Below are positions 60,014-64,000 of a DNA stretch of 64,000 nucleotides, piece after piece. This DNA is from Streptomyces mutomycini (GTDB taxonomy: Bacteria; Actinomycetota; Actinomycetes; Streptomycetales; Streptomycetaceae). Below the pieces are notes generated by a model. The model worked only from the letters and a program-made list of their open reading frames with translations. It was not told the DNA's origin and did not search any database. The translations under genes and the position numbers were made by a program. Location of the stretch: positions 62,001 to 126,000 of the forward strand of contig NZ_MAPV01000056.1 of the NCBI RefSeq assembly GCF_001700505.1, written 5' to 3'. Position 1 is the stretch's first letter. Every line of letters starts with the position of its first letter.

Positions 60014-63000
60014 ATGCGTGAGGTGGGTCACTGTGCATTTCTCCCGGAACGGGCCGTGGATGGAGTACCCTCGGCGACCCCGGGCTCACTAGTCAAATTT
60101 GAGGAATCTGACATCGCTGTGCACAGGCTCCCTGCGGCAACGCTCAACGAGATCTCTGAACTGTCCCGCTGCTCCGCAGTCTTCCTCCCCGCGGATCCGG
60201 CCCGTACCGGCCTGATCGCGTTCTGGAATGCGGACGGTAGCACCCCTCCTGGCGATCCAGGGAGTCCGGCGGAGCTGACGGTCGTCGGGAGCGACGTCCG
60301 CCCTTGCCTGGTCCCGGCGTTGATGGTGCCCGTGCGGGACGCACTGCCGATCCTGACACGGGCGCGGGCGGCCGCCCATGCCTCCCCCTCGTCAGCTGAC
60401 GCACATGTCTCCCCGTCCGCCGCGTTCTGGGGTGCGGCCGGTCTGCTCGCGCTCCAACTCGTGGCGCGCGGACGGCTGCTGCCCGGGCTGAGTCCCTCGG
60501 ACCGCGATGCCTGGCGTGCCGGCCCGCTGACCGCGGAGGATCTCGAACAAATCCGGGTACTGGCGGCCTCCATGCCTCCCGACGCCCACGCTGTGCCGCT
60601 CGATCTGACAGCCGATCCCGTGCTGCTCGCAGAGCCGGAGGCGCTGCTGCGATCATTCCTCGACGCGGTGGTTGACGCGATTCCACGCACACCGGCGGCC
60701 GAATTCGTGACGGGAGCACCGGCGTTCGCCGCCCCGGCCGCACAGCATCTGCCCGGGCTGCGTCCGTGGGCGGCCGACGTGGCGGCCGGCCATGATGCCG
60801 GCGTACGGCTCTCGCTGCGCATCGAGGTCTCGGGGCTCGCCGACGCGGCGCGCGCTGAGGATACCGGGGGTGACGCCGACCGCTCGCCCTCGTTCCGCGC
60901 GGTCCTGCAGATCCACAGCGTCCAGGACCCCGCCCAGGTCGCCGACGCGGCGGACGTATGGGCCGACCGCTCCCCCGCGGCGTCGCTCTTCGGCCCGCGC
61001 GCCCGGATGGACGCCCTGCTCGCTCTGCGGCGCGCCGCCCGCGCCTGGCCCCCGCTGGCACCCCTTCTGTCGGCCGCGGTTCCGGACGCGGTGGAGCCCG
61101 CCGACGAAGAGATCGCGGAACTGCTGGGCCCGGCGGCGGGCAACCTCGCGGCAACGGGTGTCGAGGTGCACTGGCCCAAGGAGCTGGCGAGGAAGCTCAC
61201 CGCGCGAGCGGTGATCGGCCCGCAGGAGGACGACACGGGACCGGCCGCACGGTCCGGGACGGACACGCCGTCCTTTCTGTCGGCCGACGCGCTGCTCGCA
61301 TTCGACTGGCGGTTCGCGCTGGGCGACACGAAGCTGAGCAGGGCGGAGCTCGACGGTCTGGCCGAGGCACGCAGACCGCTGGCCAGACTGCGTGACCAGT
61401 GGGTTCTCATCGACCCGGAGGACGCCCGGCGCGCCCGGGAGACCCGGGACCGCAAGGTTGCCCCCATCGACGCACTGGGGGCCGTGCTGACCGGGACCAC
61501 CGACGTCGACGGCCAACGGGTCGAAGTGGCCGCGACGGGCTGGCTCGAGCAGCTGCGCGAGAGGATCGCCGACCCCGAGTCGGGGAACCGCCGGACGGTC
61601 GGACAGCCGGAGGCGCTCGACGCGAGTCTGCGCGACTACCAGCTGCGTGGCCTGGACTGGCTGCACACCATGACCTCGCTGGGCCTCGGCTGCTGCCTCG
61701 CCGACGACATGGGACTCGGCAAGACGATCACGCTGATCGCGCTCCATCTGCACCGGCAGGGCATCGAACCGGCTGCGGGCCCCACACTCGTGGTATGTCC
61801 CACCTCCCTCATGGGCAACTGGCAGCGGGAGATCGAGAGGTTCGCCCCAGGCACCCCCGTACGCCGCTTTCACGGCGGGTCTCGCTCGTTGGAGGGCCTG
61901 GCGGACGGCGAGTTCGTCCTCACCACCTACGGCACGATGCGTCTCGACTCGGCACGGCTGGCTCAGGGCTCCTGGGGCATGGTCGTCGCCGACGAGGCGC
62001 AGCACGTCAAGAACCCGCACTCGGCGACCGCAAAGCAGCTCCGCACCATCGGCGGACGGGCCCGCATCGCCCTCACCGGAACCCCGGTGGAGAACAACCT
62101 CTCCGAGCTGTGGGCGATTCTCGACTGGACGACCCCCGGTCTGCTGGGCCGCCTCGGCACGTTCCGTACCCGCTACGCGAGCGCGGTGGAGGGCGGCAAC
62201 GACCCCGCCGCGGCCGAGCGGCTCGCCTCCCTGGTACGCCCGTTCCTCCTGCGTCGCCGCAAGTCCGACCCAGGCATCGCACCCGAGCTGCCCCCGAAGA
62301 CGGAGACGGACCGCGCCGTGTCACTCACCGCGGAGCAGACCGGTCTGTACGAGGCCGTGGTACGTGAGACGCTCGACGCGATCGCCGGTGCGGACGGTTT
62401 CGCACGCCGCGGGCTGGTCATGAAACTGCTGACGGCGCTCAAGCAGATCTGCAACCACCCTGCGCAGTACCTCAAGGAGGAACGGCCGCGGATCGTGGAC
62501 CGTTCGGGCAAGGTGGAGCTGCTGGACGAGCTGCTCGACACGATCCTCGCCGAGGGTGCGAGCGTGCTGGTGTTCACCCAGTACGTGCAGATGGCGCGGC
62601 TGCTGGAGCAGCATCTGGCGGCGCGCGGGATCCTCACCCAGTTCCTGCACGGCGGTACCCCGGTCGCCGCGCGGGAGACGATGGTGAACCGCTTCCAGGC
62701 GGGTGAGGCACCGGTGTTCCTGCTGTCGCTCAAGGCCGCGGGGACGGGGCTCAACCTCACCCGGGCCGGTCATGTCGTGCACTTCGACCGCTGGTGGAAT
62801 CCGGCCGTGGAGGCGCAGGCCACCGACCGCGCTTACCGGATCGGGCAGACCCAGCCGGTGCAGGTGCACCGGCTGATCGCCGAGGGCACCGTCGAGGACA
62901 GGATCGCTGCCATGCTGGCCCGGAAGCAAGGGCTCGCGGACGCGGTGCTCGGCAGTGGTGAGGCCGCGCTGACGGAACTGAGCGATGCGGAGCTGGCCGA

Positions 63001-63031
63001 GCTGGTCGAGCTGCGAGGGGGCGCACGATGA
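60014..63031 (+). CDS. SNF2-family (RapA-like) DEAD/DEAH helicase
   Basis: A 1005-residue ATP-driven DNA translocase. The C-terminal half is complete: Walker A in CCLADDMGLGKTITLIALHL (about residue 560), motif II DEAQ in VVADEAQHVKNPHSATA (about 660), LTGTPVENNLSELWAILDW, and helicase C-terminal motifs SLKAAGTGLNLTRAGHVVHF and QATDRAYRIGQTQPVQVHRL. The N-terminal half is the family's long accessory region. The start is uncertain: ATG 60014 or GTG 60119. The next gene, a SWIM zinc-finger protein, overlaps its stop by 4 bp (ATGA), as is typical of this pair in Actinobacteria. Role in DNA repair or remodelling is inferred. Confidence 0.93.
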   Translation: MREVGHCAFLPERAVDGVPSATPGSLVKFEESDIAVHRLPAATLNEISELSRCSAVFLPADPARTGLIAFWNADGSTPPGDPGSPAELTVVGSDVRPCLVPALMVPVRDALPILTRARAAAHASPSSADAHVSPSAAFWGAAGLLALQLVARGRLLPGLSPSDRDAWRAGPLTAEDLEQIRVLAASMPPDAHAVPLDLTADPVLLAEPEALLRSFLDAVVDAIPRTPAAEFVTGAPAFAAPAAQHLPGLRPWAADVAAGHDAGVRLSLRIEVSGLADAARAEDTGGDADRSPSFRAVLQIHSVQDPAQVADAADVWADRSPAASLFGPRARMDALLALRRAARAWPPLAPLLSAAVPDAVEPADEEIAELLGPAAGNLAATGVEVHWPKELARKLTARAVIGPQEDDTGPAARSGTDTPSFLSADALLAFDWRFALGDTKLSRAELDGLAEARRPLARLRDQWVLIDPEDARRARETRDRKVAPIDALGAVLTGTTDVDGQRVEVAATGWLEQLRERIADPESGNRRTVGQPEALDASLRDYQLRGLDWLHTMTSLGLGCCLADDMGLGKTITLIALHLHRQGIEPAAGPTLVVCPTSLMGNWQREIERFAPGTPVRRFHGGSRSLEGLADGEFVLTTYGTMRLDSARLAQGSWGMVVADEAQHVKNPHSATAKQLRTIGGRARIALTGTPVENNLSELWAILDWTTPGLLGRLGTFRTRYASAVEGGNDPAAAERLASLVRPFLLRRRKSDPGIAPELPPKTETDRAVSLTAEQTGLYEAVVRETLDAIAGADGFARRGLVMKLLTALKQICNHPAQYLKEERPRIVDRSGKVELLDELLDTILAEGASVLVFTQYVQMARLLEQHLAARGILTQFLHGGTPVAARETMVNRFQAGEAPVFLLSLKAAGTGLNLTRAGHVVHFDRWWNPAVEAQATDRAYRIGQTQPVQVHRLIAEGTVEDRIAAMLARKQGLADAVLGSGEAALTELSDAELAELVELRGGAR

Positions 63032-64000
63032 ACGAGAGCCACGAGCCGGAGCGTACGTTTGCCGCGCTGCCCCCCTCACAGGGCCGCGGCTTCGCCTCGT
63101 CCTGGTGGGGTCGGGCCTGGCTGAAGGCGCTGGAGGACACGGCGCTGGACGGTCAGCAGCTGAAGGCGGGGCGGAGGCTGGCCAGAGAGGGGAGGGTCGG
63201 CGCTGTGTCCGTCCGGCCGGGCCGGCTGACTGCGGTCGTACAGGACCGCGACTCGACGGCCTACCGCAGTGATGTACTGCTCCAGGAGCTGAGCGAGGAG
63301 GAGTGGGACCGCTTTCTGGACATGGCGTCCGAGCGGTCCGGGCACATCGCCGCCCTCCTGGACCGTGAGATGCCACCGCACCTGGTGGAGGACGCGGCCG
63401 CCGCCGGCCTCGATCTGTTGCCGGGCATCGGCGACCTGGAGCCGGAGTGCAGCTGCGAGGCCTGGGACCACTGTCCGCATTCGGGCGCCCTCTGCTATCA
63501 GGTTGCCCGGCTGCTCGACCAGGATCCGTTCGTGCTGCTGCTGTTGCGGGGGCGCGACGAGCGGCGGCTGCTCGACGAGTTGCAGATGCGCAGCGCCGCC
63601 CGGGCCGCCCGTGGACCGGACGACGACGGGCCCGCGGAGGACCGGACGGACAAGCCGGCGCGGGGGGTACGGGCCGATGAGGCGTACGCGGCGCGGGGCA
63701 TACTGCCTGCGCTGCCCCCTCCCCCGCCCATGCCCGCGCAGCCGGGCCTTTCACCGTCGCTGGGCACGGAGACCGGCCCTGCCCCGGGTATCGATCCTTC
63801 GGCTCTGGAGTTCCTGGCGGCGGACAGCGCCGTAAGGGCGTACGCGATGCTGGCGGAGGCACTCGCGCCGGGTCACGAACGGCGGCCTCCGGCAGCCGCG
63901 CTGACACCGGAACAGGACGCCGTGCGGCTGGCTTCCGACGGCCGGGCCGGCACCCGTCTCGCGGCACGCCTCGGAGCGGCGGCCGGCCGCGGGCCGACCG
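63028..64000 (+). CDS. SWIM zinc-finger protein, partner of the helicase (cut by window end)
   Basis: The first 324 residues of a protein that continues beyond the window. It opens FAALPPSQGRGFASSWWGRA and has the SWIM zinc motif CSCEAWDHCPH (near residue 135), followed by a disordered Pro/Asp-rich region. SWIM proteins of this kind form a translationally coupled pair with a SNF2 helicase and probably help it bind DNA or protein. The start overlaps the helicase stop (ATGA). Confidence 0.9.
   Translation, partial: MNESHEPERTFAALPPSQGRGFASSWWGRAWLKALEDTALDGQQLKAGRRLAREGRVGAVSVRPGRLTAVVQDRDSTAYRSDVLLQELSEEEWDRFLDMASERSGHIAALLDREMPPHLVEDAAAAGLDLLPGIGDLEPECSCEAWDHCPHSGALCYQVARLLDQDPFVLLLLRGRDERRLLDELQMRSAARAARGPDDDGPAEDRTDKPARGVRADEAYAARGILPALPPPPPMPAQPGLSPSLGTETGPAPGIDPSALEFLAADSAVRAYAMLAEALAPGHERRPPAAALTPEQDAVRLASDGRAGTRLAARLGAAAGRGPT

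Overview
The window is chromosomal DNA of a high-GC actinomycete, almost certainly a Streptomyces. GC is about 70% with strong G/C preference at third codon positions, GTG starts are common, and several families are typical of streptomycetes: a DUF397/XRE/ATPase regulatory triad, SapA-like and DUF6397 proteins, a GPP34 protein, a roadblock protein, and multidomain SpoIIE-type phosphatases. I see no rRNA, tRNA, CRISPR array or intact mobile element. Gene order and content look like accessory or arm-type chromosome: many single-gene units, stress functions, and second copies of housekeeping enzymes (hemC, ctaD).

Layout. 1-1226: one small membrane-protein gene plus apparently decayed coding remnants. 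1227-7393: a stress block with a monofunctional catalase behind a possible SigB-type promoter, a GPP34 protein, a STAS anti-anti-sigma factor, a MarR regulator, a GAF-PP2C phosphatase with one altered metal-site motif, and a SigB/SigF-family sigma factor. 7883-16533: DoxX, a FUSC membrane protein, a lipoprotein, a 2'-5' RNA ligase-like phosphodiesterase, and two tandem DUF4139 proteins. 16700-25284: SapA-like secreted protein, TerB, a HEAT-repeat protein, a secreted beta-propeller behind a good iron-box match, VOC and SRPBCC proteins, hemC and a DUF574 methyltransferase. 25522-31640: WhiJ/AbaA-like triad, SGNH hydrolase, an unannotated-size small gene, ohr/ohrR, and a PP2C phosphatase next to a MASE1 membrane sensor.

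31740-42919: alditol-oxidase-like flavoprotein, Rv0909-like small protein, a sigma factor fused to a zinc motif, a membrane helix and an extracellular CAP domain, a second FUSC protein, an orphan cytochrome oxidase subunit I, a GH25-like protein, SRPBCC, and a pentapeptide-repeat protein. 42988-49122: small gene, ArsR-SRPBCC regulator, then a rhamnose catabolic operon (isomerase, aldolase/dehydrogenase, kinase) with two LacI-type operators. 49204-64000: HIBYL-CoA hydrolase, PAS-GAF-PP2C-ATPase protein, LAXTG surface protein, GNAT, DUF6397, roadblock, MpaB-like oxygenase, MOSC, desaturase, and a SNF2 helicase/SWIM protein operon cut by the window end.

The recurring theme is sigma-factor control by partner switching and stress response: one SigB-type sigma, one STAS antagonist, three SpoIIE phosphatases and one or two kinase-type ATPase domains lie within 50 kb. 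The most unusual single protein is the sigma-zinc motif-transmembrane-CAP fusion at 33763-35352, which looks like a one-polypeptide envelope-sensing sigma factor.
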